From Brevundimonas terrae (GTDB lineage: Bacteria > Pseudomonadota > Alphaproteobacteria > Caulobacterales > Caulobacteraceae), in NCBI RefSeq assembly GCF_011761985.1, contig NZ_JAASQT010000001.1:806001-870000 (forward strand): DNA of 64,000 nucleotides, in the 5' to 3' direction. This document shows, piece after piece, positions 28,303 to 37,141 of this stretch. The position numbers were made by a program, and so were the translations under genes. How positions within the stretch are numbered: the stretch's first letter is position 1; every line of letters begins with the position of its first letter. The notes below the pieces were generated by a model. That model saw only the letters and a program-made list of their open reading frames with translations. It was not told the DNA's origin and searched no databases.

Positions 28303-28333
28303 AACCTGTGGCACCACCAATATGGAGAGCCGA

Positions 28334-29683
28334 ATGTCATCCCGATGCCTGCCTGTAGCCCGCAAACGCGGTGCAAGCCTGTCTGTTGCCCTGCCCGCTC
28401 TGATGGTGGCGGTCGTGGCCTGTGCCGGATGGAGCAGTCAGGCCGTGGCACAAAGCGGCACCGGCGGCATGACCTATGACGCCCGTCGCGGCGTCTATTC
28501 CTTTGCCTCGGGCATCGAGCATGCGCTTCCGGCTGTGGTGAAGGTCACGACGATGGGGCGCGCTTCGTCGGGTATGGAGGATGGCCCCAAGGCGCTTCAG
28601 GGCGGCTCGGGTGTGATTATCGATGCCGCCAACGGCATCGTCATCACCAACCACCATGTGATCGACGGAGGGCGCAATTTCACGATTGATCTGCCCGATG
28701 GCCGGTTCCTCGATGCCGAACTGGTCGGGGCCGACGAAGACACCGATATTGCTGTCCTGCGCGTGCGCGGCAGCGGACTGGCGCAGGTCGCGCAGGTAAA
28801 CTCCGATGATCTCCAGACCGGCGATCTGGCCTTTGCGGTCGGCTATCCGCTGGGACTGGACCAGACCCTGACCATGGGGGTGATTTCGGGCCTGAACCGC
28901 ACCGGACGCGGCGATACGATCGAGGACTATATCCAGACCGACGCGGCGGTAAATTCGGGCAATTCGGGGGGGCCGCTGCTGGATAGCCGCGGTCGTCTGA
29001 TCGGTATCAACACCGCCATCCTGTCGGGCGGTATGGGCGGCGGCAATGACGGCATCGCCTTTGCCGTACCGACCCGTATCATGCGTTTTGTGGTGGACCA
29101 GATTCTGGCTCATGGCGAGGTCAAGCGCGGTCAGGTCGGGCTGGTGGTCGGTTCTCTGACGGCCCCGCGTGCGCGCGAACTGGGCCTGAATATCGTGCGC
29201 GGCGCTGTGGTGCATGATGTCATTCCCGGCTCGTCCGCCGAAAAGGCCGGTCTGAAGCGCGGCGACGTCATCGTCAGCCTGCAAGACCGCCCGATGAGCA
29301 ATGGCGGCTCGGTGCAGGCTTCGGTCGGTATCACCACGGCGGGCACCCGTCTGCCGGTCGTCTATCTGCGCGATGGCCGCGAAGCCCGCACGGCGCTGAC
29401 GGTCGAGGCACCGGTCGGTGGCAAGACGTATCTGGGCCAGAGCGAAGCCATTGCGCGTGGCATGACGGTCAAGCCTGTGTCGGGCAAGATGCAGGTTCAG
29501 GTTGTCGAGGCCGGTTCTCTGGCCGCATCGGCGGGTATCAAGGCGGGTGATGTCATTACCCGCATCAATGACACGGCGGTCGACAGTCTGGCTACGTTTG
29601 GTCAACTGGTGCAGGGGCAGGACAAGCTGGTCATAACCCTTGATCGCGATGGCGAGGAACAGCGTTTCGAGCTGGCCCGCTAA
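28334..29683 (+). CDS. HtrA/DegP-type serine protease with two PDZ domains
   Basis: A 449-residue periplasmic protease for envelope quality control. An N-terminal signal peptide (about 1-40, ending QAVAQ) precedes a trypsin-like domain with triad H108 (ITNHHVID), D138 (EDTDIAV) and S211 (NSGNSGGPLL). Two PDZ domains follow, at about 265-355 (SSAEKAGLKRGDVIVSL) and 365-449 (AASAGIKAGDVITRINDTAV). The order is that of DegP/DegQ/MucD. ATG 28334 follows a GGAGAG ribosome site; ATG 28322 is a weaker choice. A stress-linked role is expected from the family. A strong terminator closes the gene. Confidence 0.92.
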   Translation: MSSRCLPVARKRGASLSVALPALMVAVVACAGWSSQAVAQSGTGGMTYDARRGVYSFASGIEHALPAVVKVTTMGRASSGMEDGPKALQGGSGVIIDAANGIVITNHHVIDGGRNFTIDLPDGRFLDAELVGADEDTDIAVLRVRGSGLAQVAQVNSDDLQTGDLAFAVGYPLGLDQTLTMGVISGLNRTGRGDTIEDYIQTDAAVNSGNSGGPLLDSRGRLIGINTAILSGGMGGGNDGIAFAVPTRIMRFVVDQILAHGEVKRGQVGLVVGSLTAPRARELGLNIVRGAVVHDVIPGSSAEKAGLKRGDVIVSLQDRPMSNGGSVQASVGITTAGTRLPVVYLRDGREARTALTVEAPVGGKTYLGQSEAIARGMTVKPVSGKMQVQVVEAGSLAASAGIKAGDVITRINDTAVDSLATFGQLVQGQDKLVITLDRDGEEQRFELAR

Positions 29684-29700
29684 ACACCGTCGCTCGATAC

Positions 29701-29734
29701 AAAAAGACCCGCTGAGGTTCAGCGGGTCTTTTTT
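29701..29734 (+). terminator. Rho-independent terminator after the DegP-like gene
   Basis: AAAAAGACCCGCTGA (29701-29715) pairs with TCAGCGGGTCTTTTT (29719-29733) around a 3-base loop. The A- and T-runs make it work in both directions. Confidence 0.88.
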
Positions 29735-29774
29735 GTGGGCGGGGTGTCGGCCCACCAGAACCATATGCGGATAA

Positions 29775-29861
29775 ATCCGGAGGGGGCTGGGGGGGCTGTT
29801 CAGGATCCGGAGCTATCCGGTGCCAGTGAGCCGACACCAAGGATCATTGATACGTATCCGG
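29775..29861. repeat. Four ATCCGG motifs in near-helical phase
   Basis: ATCCGG occurs at 29775, 29805, 29815 and 29856, that is at steps of 30, 10 and 41 bases, in the non-coding stretch between two converging genes. All copies are on the plus strand. No function is known to me; chance is possible. Confidence 0.3.
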
Positions 29862-29897
29862 GTAAGTTCTGGACCGAACCGTGTCTTTTCAAAGGTA

Positions 29898-29932
29898 TTC
29901 GGGGCCGCCGGTAAAAAACTGGCGGCCCCGAA
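29898..29932 (-). terminator. GC-rich 12-bp hairpin at the 3' end of fabB
   Basis: TTCGGGGCCGCC (29898-29909) pairs fully with GGCGGCCCCGAA (29921-29932), directly after the fabB stop on the minus strand. The loop contains an A/T run; the run after the stem is weak. Confidence 0.6.
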
Positions 29933-29935
29933 AAA

Positions 29936-31165
29936 TCAGATCTTGGACATGATCAGGGTGGCATTGGTGCCACCGAAGCCGAAGCTGTTGCTCATCACAT
30001 GCTTCAGTTCGCCGTCATGGCGTTTCTGCAGGATGGGCATGCCCTCGAAGTCCGGATCGAGGTTCTCGATGTGGGCGCTTTCGGCGGCAAAGCCGTGCTT
30101 CATCATCAGCAGGCAGTAGATGGCTTCCTGAGCGCCAGCGGCACCCAGCGAGTGACCCGACAAGGACTTGGTCGAGGAAATCATCGGCATGGCATCGCCA
30201 AAGACGTTGCGGACCGCGTTCATTTCCTTGGCATCGCCGACCGGCGTCGAGGTGCCGTGCGGGTTCAGATAGTCGATCTTGGGATTGCCGGCCATTTCGA
30301 GCGCAATCTTCATGCAGCGCTCGGCACCTTCGCCGGACGGGGCAACCATGTCGTGACCATCGGCATTGGCACCGTAACCGGTGACCTCGGCATAGATGGT
30401 CGCGCCACGGGCAACCGCGCGCTCGTATTCTTCGAGTACAACAATGCCCGCACCGCCCGCGATGACGAAGCCGTCACGGTCCTTGTCATAGGCGCGCGAG
30501 GCGACCGACGGGGTGTCGTTATAGTTGGACGACATGGCGCCCATGGCGTCGAACATGTTCGACATGGACCAGTCGATGTCTTCACAGCCACCGGCGAAGA
30601 CGACGTCCTGCTTGCCCCATGCGATCTGTTCGGCAGCGGCACCGATGCAGTGGGCCGAGGTCGCGCAGGCCGACGAGATCGAATAGTTGACGCCCTTGGT
30701 CTGGAACCAGGTGGACAGCACAGCCGACGGACCCGATGCCATGGCTTTCGGCACCGCGAACGGGCCGACGCGCTTGGGCGAGCCTTTTTCGACTGTGGTC
30801 TGGGCCGATTGCAGGATGACCTGCGTGCTCGGGCCGCCTTCACCGACGATGACGCCGGTGCGGTCGTTCTTGATGTCTTCCGGATCAATACCGGAATCCT
30901 TCAAGGCTTCTTCGAAGGCGATGTGGCCCCATGCGGTGCCGTTGGCGAGGAAACGCGCCGCGCGACGGTCCACCAGCGGGGTCCAGTCTTCGGCCGTCGC
31001 ACCCAGTGCGGGCGGTGCCCAGACCTGAGAGCGGAAGCCGTATTTGGCATGGTCCGGCGCATGCTGGATGCCCGAGCGGGCTTCCTTCAGCGAGGCAGCG
31101 ACCTCGTCCTGACCTGTGCCAATGGAAGAGACGATACCGATGCCGGTGACGACGACGCGACGCAT
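29936..31165 (-). CDS. fabB: 3-oxoacyl-ACP synthase I (FabB)
   Basis: A beta-ketoacyl-ACP synthase of the FabB type, which extends the cis-unsaturated intermediate made by FabA. The 409-residue thiolase-fold protein has the Cys-His-His triad: C167 in [18 protein letters not shown]303 in [11 protein letters not shown] and H338 in [17 protein letters not shown]. The start ATG 31165 follows GAGGAAA and gives the classical [14 protein letters not shown]; the longer open frame to 31291 would overlap fabA. Pairing with fabA 25 bases upstream separates it from FabF. The operon points to anaerobic-type unsaturated fatty acid synthesis. Confidence 0.96.
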   Translation of the reverse strand: MRRVVVTGIGIVSSIGTGQDEVAASLKEARSGIQHAPDHAKYGFRSQVWAPPALGATAEDWTPLVDRRAARFLANGTAWGHIAFEEALKDSGIDPEDIKNDRTGVIVGEGGPSTQVILQSAQTTVEKGSPKRVGPFAVPKAMASGPSAVLSTWFQTKGVNYSISSACATSAHCIGAAAEQIAWGKQDVVFAGGCEDIDWSMSNMFDAMGAMSSNYNDTPSVASRAYDKDRDGFVIAGGAGIVVLEEYERAVARGATIYAEVTGYGANADGHDMVAPSGEGAERCMKIALEMAGNPKIDYLNPHGTSTPVGDAKEMNAVRNVFGDAMPMISSTKSLSGHSLGAAGAQEAIYCLLMMKHGFAAESAHIENLDPDFEGMPILQKRHDGELKHVMSNSFGFGGTNATLIMSKI

Positions 31166-31190
31166 AGGCGTTTCCTCGTTATATCGTTGA

Positions 31191-31724
31191 TTACGCTTCG
31201 GTCTTTTCGGCGGTTGCGCCGAACAGACCGACCCGCATGTCATTGCAGGTATAGATGACTTCACCGTCGGCCTCGAGCACGCCGTCGGCAATACCCATGA
31301 CCAGTTTACGGTTGATGACGCGTTTCAGGTGGATCTTGTATACCACCTTCTTGATGTCCGGCGTGACCTGACCGGTGAATTTCACTTCGCCGACGCCCAG
31401 TGCGCGACCCTTGCCCGGACCACCGATCCAGCCAAGATAGAAGCCGACCAGTTGCCACATGGCGTCAAGGCCGAGGCAGCCCGGCATGACCGGATCGCCG
31501 ATGAAGTGGCACTGGAAGAACCACAGGGCCGGATTGATATCGAGTTCTGCCTCGACATAGCCCTTGCCGTAATTGCCGCCTTCATTGGAGATGGTGACGA
31601 TACGGTCGAACATCAACATAGGCGGGGCGGGCAGCTGGGCATTGCCCGGGCCGAACAGTTCACCACGGCCGGAGGCCAGCAGACCTTCAAGGTCGAACGA
31701 CGAGGGGTATTGGGACTGGCTCAA
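31191..31724 (-). CDS. fabA: 3-hydroxydecanoyl-ACP dehydratase/isomerase
   Basis: FabA dehydrates 3-hydroxydecanoyl-ACP and isomerises the product to cis-3-decenoyl-ACP, the branch point to unsaturated fatty acids. The 177-residue hot-dog-fold protein shows [21 protein letters not shown] and the active site [21 protein letters not shown] with H73 and D87. The start is TTG at 31724: there is no in-frame ATG before residue 36, and a GGAG ribosome site stands 10 bases before the TTG. It heads a two-gene operon with fabB. In the 158-bp gap to the SH3 gene I see no clear operator. Confidence 0.95.
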   Translation of the reverse strand: MSQSQYPSSFDLEGLLASGRGELFGPGNAQLPAPPMLMFDRIVTISNEGGNYGKGYVEAELDINPALWFFQCHFIGDPVMPGCLGLDAMWQLVGFYLGWIGGPGKGRALGVGEVKFTGQVTPDIKKVVYKIHLKRVINRKLVMGIADGVLEADGEVIYTCNDMRVGLFGATAEKTEA

Positions 31725-31882
31725 AGTCTAAGGGCTCCGATAAGCTTTAGCTCGGGGGTTACACGACGCCGCGTGTCTGCTCAACAGCAGCCGTCGCCTC
31801 ATGACCCTCCAGAGCGCATCCATTGCCGTAATTTGGACAATGGAGCCATCAAAACAAGGTTTTTATTGGCTAAGTCGCCGGA

Positions 31883-32458
31883 TTAGTCTTCGTGACGACC
31901 TGTACCGGCGGGACGGTTTGCGTTGCACAGGGCGCGGGTCTGGGTGCCAAACACGCTGCCCTCGGCCACCCAACCCCTGATTTTACGGGCGCGCACGCGG
32001 CACCAACCGTCCTCGCACTCGTCCAGTGAGACGATTGAGCGCGGACTTAAGGTTGCACGCACCGAGGAGGCTGCGGAACGTCCCGTATGGATGGGCAGGA
32101 CTTCGTCGGTGCGGTTGAACACGCTGCGGCGACCAGACGCGACCGTGCGGTGAATCCACGCCACCGATCCGTCGGGGTCACAGATTTTGCGCCATTCACG
32201 GGTTTCGGCAATGACCTGTACAGGCAGGCCCGCTGTGCGGTATTCCCACATGATATTGTAATCCAGCCCCGGACCTTGTCTGGCCCGGACACGGTTGGAC
32301 TTCAGGGTAATCCAGCGGGGAATTTCCAGTCCGGTAGGGGTGGTTCGGCCAGACGGCATGATGGTGCTGCCACCACTCATAACCGCCAGTCCGGCCATGG
32401 CCGCTACGATTCCGAGGCGACGGAAGTTTTTGACCCTGCTCGTAGCTTTGATAGACAC
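31883..32458 (-). CDS. Exported SH3-domain protein
   Basis: A 191-residue protein with a basic, then hydrophobic N-terminus (NFRRLGIVAAMAGLAVMSGG) that looks like a signal peptide, and a bacterial SH3-like module: WITLKSNRVRARQGPGLDYNIMWEYRTAGLPVQVIAETREWRKI, then DGSVAWIHRTVASGRRSVF. A second, weaker SH3-like repeat follows (ATLSPRSIVSLDECEDGWCRVRARKIRGWVAE). Such domains are thought to bind peptidoglycan or peptides in the periplasm. The start is GTG; an overlapping ATG at 32460 is out of frame. It is divergent from the hydroxyacid dehydrogenase over 54 bp. Confidence 0.8.
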   Translation of the reverse strand: MSIKATSRVKNFRRLGIVAAMAGLAVMSGGSTIMPSGRTTPTGLEIPRWITLKSNRVRARQGPGLDYNIMWEYRTAGLPVQVIAETREWRKICDPDGSVAWIHRTVASGRRSVFNRTDEVLPIHTGRSAASSVRATLSPRSIVSLDECEDGWCRVRARKIRGWVAEGSVFGTQTRALCNANRPAGTGRHED

Positions 32459-32512
32459 ATTCAGACTCTAAAGATCGGCGGGCCCCAAACCCGCAGGAAA
32501 CCCAGGTACCCT

Positions 32513-33499
32513 ATGTCCGTCCGCAAGCTTAATGTCGTGTTAACCAGGCGTCTTCCCGATGCGGTAGAAACGCGTATGCGCGAATTGTTCAACACCGAGT
32601 TGAACCTGACAGACACACCGATGGATCGCGAGGCCTTGGCGGCAGCCTTGCAACGGGCCGATATTCTGGTGCCGACTATTACCGACCGCATCGATGCCGA
32701 CCTGATCAATGGCGCGGGCGAGCAGTTGAAGATGATCGCCAATTTCGGCGCGGGTATCGACCATATTGATGTCGATGCCGCCGTGGCTCGAAAGATTATC
32801 GTCTCCAACACGCCGGGTGTTCTGACCGAAGATACGGCCGACATCGCCATGTCGCTGATCCTGTCGGTCAGCCGCCGTGTCGTCGAGGGGGCCAATGTGG
32901 TCACCAATGGCCAGTTCAAGGGCTGGACCCCGACATGGATGTGCGGGCGCAAACTGTATGGCAAGCGTCTGGGCATTGTCGGCATGGGCCGTATCGGTCA
33001 GGCACTGGCCCGCCGCGCCAAGGCCTTTGGCATGCAGGTCCACTATCATAACCGCAAACCCATACCGGACATGCTGGCCGAAGAACTGGGCGCGACATGG
33101 TGGGATGATCTGGACCCGATGCTGGCGCGTATGGACGTCATCAGCCTGAACTGTCCGGCCACCAAAGAAACCCACCACCTGTTATCGGCCGAACGCCTGA
33201 GCCTGCTTCAGCCCCATGCCATTGTCGTCAATACGGCGCGCGGGGAACTGATCGACGAGGAAGCGCTGGCCGAAGCCCTTAAGGCCAAGGCGATTTTCGG
33301 TGCCGGTCTGGATGTGTTCGAGCAGGAACCGGATGTTTATCCGGGTCTGATCGGCCTGCCCAATGTGGTGCTTTTACCCCATCTCGGTTCGGCCACGATC
33401 GAGGCCCGTCAGGACATGGGCGACCGCGTGATCGCCAACATCATGACCTTCCAGAACGGCCACCGCCCGCCCGACCGCGTCATTCCGGCCATGCTGTAA
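32513..33499 (+). CDS. D-2-hydroxyacid dehydrogenase (glyoxylate/hydroxypyruvate reductase-like)
   Basis: A 328-residue NAD(P)-dependent D-isomer hydroxyacid dehydrogenase. The nucleotide-binding GMGRIG starts at residue 157, preceded by the GKRLGIV strand. The catalytic residues are R243 (NTARGELIDE), E272 (EQEPDVYPGL) and H290 (LLPHLGSAT). The NFGAGIDHIDVDAA segment fits the glyoxylate/hydroxypyruvate reductase group (GyaR/GhrB-like), so glyoxylate or hydroxypyruvate is the probable substrate. A long open frame runs upstream through the divergent SH3 gene and is rejected. It converges on the HesA/MoeB gene with 3 bases between the stops. Confidence 0.86.
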   Translation: MSVRKLNVVLTRRLPDAVETRMRELFNTELNLTDTPMDREALAAALQRADILVPTITDRIDADLINGAGEQLKMIANFGAGIDHIDVDAAVARKIIVSNTPGVLTEDTADIAMSLILSVSRRVVEGANVVTNGQFKGWTPTWMCGRKLYGKRLGIVGMGRIGQALARRAKAFGMQVHYHNRKPIPDMLAEELGATWWDDLDPMLARMDVISLNCPATKETHHLLSAERLSLLQPHAIVVNTARGELIDEEALAEALKAKAIFGAGLDVFEQEPDVYPGLIGLPNVVLLPHLGSATIEARQDMGDRVIANIMTFQNGHRPPDRVIPAML

Positions 33500-33502
33500 G
33501 CC

Positions 33503-34255
33503 TTAGCGACTACAGACGGGGCATTCCGGATCGGCAGCCAGCTTCACCACGCGGGTGGCTGCCGACAAGCCGTCATAGATTAGGAGGCGGCTTATCAGCG
33601 GTTGGCCCGCGCCGGTGATGATCTTGAGGGTTTCAAGCGCTGTCATGGTGCCGATGACACCGGCCAGTGCCCCGATAATGCCGACGCGGGCACAGGTTTC
33701 GGCCTCGGGCGGGACTTCCGGCACGAGGCACTGATAGCAGGGCTGGCCGGTAAAGACCCCGACCTGACCGGTCCAGCGCCCAAGGGCGCCTGACACCAGC
33801 GGTTTGCCCTCCTGCACACAGGCCGCATTGACGCAGAAACGTGTGTCGAAATCGTCGGTGCCGTCCAGAACCACATCATACTGGCCGATCAGCTCACGCG
33901 CATTGTCCGGCGTGATGCGCTGGTTGAACACCTCGATGGAGGTGTGCGGGTTAAGCGCATTGAGGCGGGTTTTGGCGACGGCGACCTTGGGCTTACCGAT
34001 ATCGTCGGCTCCGAAAATCACCTGTCGTTGCAGGTTGGACAAAGACACGACATCATCGTCGATCAGGCCCAGATGGCCGACCCCTGCGGCGGCCAGATAA
34101 AGCGCCGCCGGATTGCCGATGCCGCCCATGCCGACCACCAGCACCCGTGCTTTTTTCAACGCCTGCTGGCCCGGTCCGCCCACTTCGGACAGGATCAGGT
34201 GGCGGGCATAGCGTTCGACTTCATCGTCGGAAAAGCGGATAGGCGTCTGGTTCAT
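33503..34255 (-). CDS. HesA/MoeB/ThiF family adenylyltransferase
   Basis: A 250-residue E1-like enzyme that adenylates the C-terminus of a ubiquitin-fold sulphur carrier such as MoaD or ThiS. The ATP-binding GMGGIG is at residues 42-47, with NLQRQVIF and the D-rich GTDDFDTRF loop after it. Four zinc cysteines are C173, C176, C245 and C248, and C188 (ETCARVGIIGA) is the probable catalytic cysteine. There is no rhodanese domain, so it is the short form. No molybdopterin or thiamine gene is adjacent, so MoeB and ThiF cannot be separated by context. Confidence 0.88.
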   Translation of the reverse strand: MNQTPIRFSDDEVERYARHLILSEVGGPGQQALKKARVLVVGMGGIGNPAALYLAAAGVGHLGLIDDDVVSLSNLQRQVIFGADDIGKPKVAVAKTRLNALNPHTSIEVFNQRITPDNARELIGQYDVVLDGTDDFDTRFCVNAACVQEGKPLVSGALGRWTGQVGVFTGQPCYQCLVPEVPPEAETCARVGIIGALAGVIGTMTALETLKIITGAGQPLISRLLIYDGLSAATRVVKLAADPECPVCSR

Positions 34256-34325
34256 CTTGTCGCTGTAGCATTTTCAAACCGGCTTGGCGCTTGCGGTAAA
34301 GCGCGACGCTCGCCACATCCGGTTT

Positions 34326-34883
34326 ATGACGCAGCACGCTCCCTCATTCCCCGACTGGCACGGCACCACTATTCTGGCCGTGCGCAAGAATGGCCAGACC
34401 ATCATCGCCGGTGACGGTCAGGTCTCGATGGGCAATACCATCGTCAAAGGCTCGGCCCGCAAGGTGCGCAAGTTGGCCGGCGGCAAGGTGATTGCCGGTT
34501 TTGCAGGGGCCACCGCCGATGCCCTGACCCTGATCGAGCGGCTGGAAGCCAAGCTGGAGCAGTATCCGGACCAGTTGGCGCGTGCCTGTGTGGATCTGGC
34601 CAAGGATTGGCGCACGGACCGCTATCTTCGCAAGCTGGAAGCCATGCTTTTGGTGGCCGACAAGAACACCATTCTGACCGTGACCGGCGTGGGTGATGTG
34701 CTGGAGCCGGAACAGGGCGTGGCCGCGGTCGGTTCGGGTGGGAACTATGCGCTGTCGGCGGCGCTGGCCCTGATCGACGAAGATACGCCGCTGGATGCCG
34801 AGGCCATCGCCCGCAAGGCCATGAAGATCGCCGCCAGCATTGATGTTTTTACCAACGGCAACCTGACTGTCGAGAGTTTGTAA
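34326..34883 (+). CDS. hslV: ATP-dependent protease proteolytic subunit HslV
   Basis: HslV is the threonine peptidase that forms a double hexamer capped by the HslU ATPase. The 185-residue protein has the mature N-terminus TTILAVRK beginning at T14, so a 13-residue propeptide ending WHG must be removed to free the catalytic threonine. SVG-type loop equivalents are [12 protein letters not shown] and [26 protein letters not shown]. The propeptide form is common in Alphaproteobacteria, unlike E. coli where only Met is lost. hslU follows after 93 bases and completes the protease. Confidence 0.96.
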   Translation: MTQHAPSFPDWHGTTILAVRKNGQTIIAGDGQVSMGNTIVKGSARKVRKLAGGKVIAGFAGATADALTLIERLEAKLEQYPDQLARACVDLAKDWRTDRYLRKLEAMLLVADKNTILTVTGVGDVLEPEQGVAAVGSGGNYALSAALALIDEDTPLDAEAIARKAMKIAASIDVFTNGNLTVESL

Positions 34884-34976
34884 GCGTTGAAGCTTGCCGC
34901 GCCTGAAAGGGCGCTCAAGGAGTGAGCCGCCGCGCGGCGAACGTTAGTGCCCTTGCAGGCAAACCGAGAATAAAAA

Positions 34977-36275
34977 ATGACTGATCTATCGCCTCGCGAA
35001 ATCGTATCGGAACTGGACCGCTATATTGTCGGTCAGCAGGACGCCAAGCGGGCTGTGGCCGTGGCGCTGCGGAACCGTTGGCGCCGCAAGCGCGTGGGTG
35101 ATGACCTGCGCGACGAGGTAACGCCGAAGAACATCCTGATGATCGGCCCGACGGGCGTGGGCAAGACCGAGATTGCGCGTCGTCTGGCCAAGCTGGCCGG
35201 TTCGCCCTTCCTCAAGGTCGAGGCCACCAAGTTTACCGAGGTCGGCTATGTCGGCCGCGACGTGGACCAGATCATGCGCGATCTGGTCGAGGCGGCTATC
35301 GGCATGGTGCGCGAAAAGCGCCGCGTCGAGGTTCAGGCCAAGGCCGAGGCGGCCGCTGAAGAGCGTCTGCTGGATGCTCTGGTCGGACCGGGTTCGGGGC
35401 AGCCGACCCGCGATGCCTTCCGCAAAAAATTGCGCGCGGGCGAACTGGACGACAAGGAAGTCGAACTGACGCTGGCCGATAATGCCTCGCCGATACAGGG
35501 CATGGATATTCCGGGCGGCAATGTCGGCATTCTCAACCTGTCGGACATGCTGGGCAAGCTGGGCGGTGGTCGCACCAAGAGCGTGCGCATGACTGTGAAA
35601 GATGCGACCCAGCCCCTGATTGCCGAAGAAGGTGACAAGCTGCTGGATCAGGACAGCCTGACCCGCGAGGCCGTGTCACTGGCCGAAAACGAAGGCATCG
35701 TCTTCCTTGACGAGATCGACAAGGTGGCGGCGGGCAAGGATCGTGGCGGAGCCGATGTCTCGCGCGAAGGCGTGCAACGTGACCTGTTGCCGCTGATCGA
35801 AGGCACGACGGTTTCGACCAAATATGGTCCGGTCAAATCCGACCATGTGCTGTTTATCGCGTCTGGCGCTTTCCATGTCGCCAAGCCGTCGGACCTGCTG
35901 CCAGAACTGCAGGGTCGCTTGCCGATCCGTGTCGAGTTGAAGGCGCTGACCCGCGATGACTTCAAGCGCATCCTGACGGAGCCGGAGGCCAATCTGATCC
36001 GTCAGAACCAGGCCCTTTTGGCGACCGAAAACGTCACTGTCACTTTCACGGATGATGCGGTTGAAGCGATGGCCGATGCGGCGGTGACCGCCAACTCGAC
36101 CATCGAGAATATCGGTGCGCGCCGTCTGCAGACCGTGCTGGAGCATGTGCTGGAAGAAACCAGCTACCACGCCACCGATCTGTCGGGTCAGGCCATCGAG
36201 TTCACCGGCGAAGTGGTGCGCGAGAAGCTGAGCGAACTGACCGGAAACGTGGACCTCAGCCGCTATATTCTCTGA
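34977..36275 (+). CDS. hslU: ATP-dependent protease ATPase subunit HslU
   Basis: HslU is the AAA+ unfoldase that feeds HslV. The 432-residue protein has Walker A GPTGVGKT at 57-64, the pore loop motif GYVGRDV near 90, Walker B IVFLDEID around 241-248, an I-domain between them, and the sensor/arginine region [15 protein letters not shown]. The last residues, NVDLSRYIL, are the conserved tail that docks into HslV. In the 93-bp gap after hslV there are GC-rich complementary stretches (GCCGCGC and GCGCGGC) but no T-run, so both genes are probably on one transcript. Confidence 0.97.
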   Translation: MTDLSPREIVSELDRYIVGQQDAKRAVAVALRNRWRRKRVGDDLRDEVTPKNILMIGPTGVGKTEIARRLAKLAGSPFLKVEATKFTEVGYVGRDVDQIMRDLVEAAIGMVREKRRVEVQAKAEAAAEERLLDALVGPGSGQPTRDAFRKKLRAGELDDKEVELTLADNASPIQGMDIPGGNVGILNLSDMLGKLGGGRTKSVRMTVKDATQPLIAEEGDKLLDQDSLTREAVSLAENEGIVFLDEIDKVAAGKDRGGADVSREGVQRDLLPLIEGTTVSTKYGPVKSDHVLFIASGAFHVAKPSDLLPELQGRLPIRVELKALTRDDFKRILTEPEANLIRQNQALLATENVTVTFTDDAVEAMADAAVTANSTIENIGARRLQTVLEHVLEETSYHATDLSGQAIEFTGEVVREKLSELTGNVDLSRYIL

Positions 36276-36310
36276 TAGCGGCTGAGGTCGGAGCTTGGGG
36301 CCGTCGTAGC

Positions 36311-37063
36311 TTAGGTTGCGGCGGCCTTTCTCATTTGCGCCACCGCATCGACCAGACGGGCCAGCTCGTGCGGCTTGGACAGGCGGTGGTCGCCATCCTT
36401 GATGATGTCCAGACGCACATCGCCGCCCTCGTGTTTTTCCAGCAGGCGTAGCTGCATCTCCCACGGCACGCTTTCGTCCAGTTTGCCTTGCAGGATGTGG
36501 GTGGGGGCAGGGATGGCGACCGGACCATCCAGCAACAGCCAGTTCTTGGCCTCGTCGAACATGTTTTTCGTCAGGTGATAGTCGCCAAGGCCGGGATCGG
36601 TGATCAGGGCCTCGCCGTCACGCATAATGGCCTGACGGATATGATCGGGCAGGGTCGGCCACATCAGGCGTTCGGTAAAATCCTGCGCCGGATTGACCAG
36701 AACCAGACCGGCCACAGCCTCGGGGCGGGCGACAGCCGCCAGCAGCGACACCCAGCCACCCATGCTTGATCCGACCAGAATGACGGGGCGCTTAAGATGG
36801 TCGATCAGGGCGATACAGTCCTCGCGCCAGCGACCGATGGTGGCTTTCTTCCAGTCACCGCTTGAGACGCCGTGGGCAAAATGGTCATAGCGCACATAGG
36901 CCCAGCCGTTTTCCTCGGCGGCTTCATCGAGGGCCAAAGCCTTGGTGCCTTCCATGTCCGAGCGGAAACCACCGACCCAGACGACAACCGGGCCGTCGCC
37001 TTCAACCTGTTTATAGGCGAGGGTTTCGCCATCGGGGCGGGCAAGGTGCTGGATGTCGGTCAT
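36311..37063 (-). CDS. ABHD10-like alpha/beta hydrolase (esterase/thioesterase)
   Basis: A 250-residue serine hydrolase. The nucleophile elbow GSSMGG has S100, D196 (GKLDESVP) and H226 (DGDHRLS) complete the triad, and VVWVGGFRSDMEGTKALALDE forms the oxyanion side. The RSDMEGTKALAL segment together with GRWREDCIALIDHL closely resembles mitochondrial ABHD10, an esterase/acyl-protein thioesterase; I base this on memory of the family. There is no signal peptide. The start ATG 37063 follows GAGGA; the open frame to 37918 overlaps the divergent glycosyltransferase and is rejected. It stands alone. Confidence 0.83.
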   Translation of the reverse strand: MTDIQHLARPDGETLAYKQVEGDGPVVVWVGGFRSDMEGTKALALDEAAEENGWAYVRYDHFAHGVSSGDWKKATIGRWREDCIALIDHLKRPVILVGSSMGGWVSLLAAVARPEAVAGLVLVNPAQDFTERLMWPTLPDHIRQAIMRDGEALITDPGLGDYHLTKNMFDEAKNWLLLDGPVAIPAPTHILQGKLDESVPWEMQLRLLEKHEGGDVRLDIIKDGDHRLSKPHELARLVDAVAQMRKAAAT

Positions 37064-37141
37064 GGTGTCCTCAAGGTGTCTCGCGCAAGGCTCGGCAAAC
37101 TGGTAGCGGATATTGGACTGTGAAGTGAAGGCCAAGCCCGC

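Noticed and set aside
32087..32512. N-terminal extension of the hydroxyacid dehydrogenase
   Set aside because: It runs antisense through the SH3-protein gene; the dehydrogenase fold starts at 32513.
34884..34976. Terminator between hslV and hslU
   Set aside because: GC-rich complementary stretches are present, but there is no compact stem with a T-run, and the two genes act as one complex.
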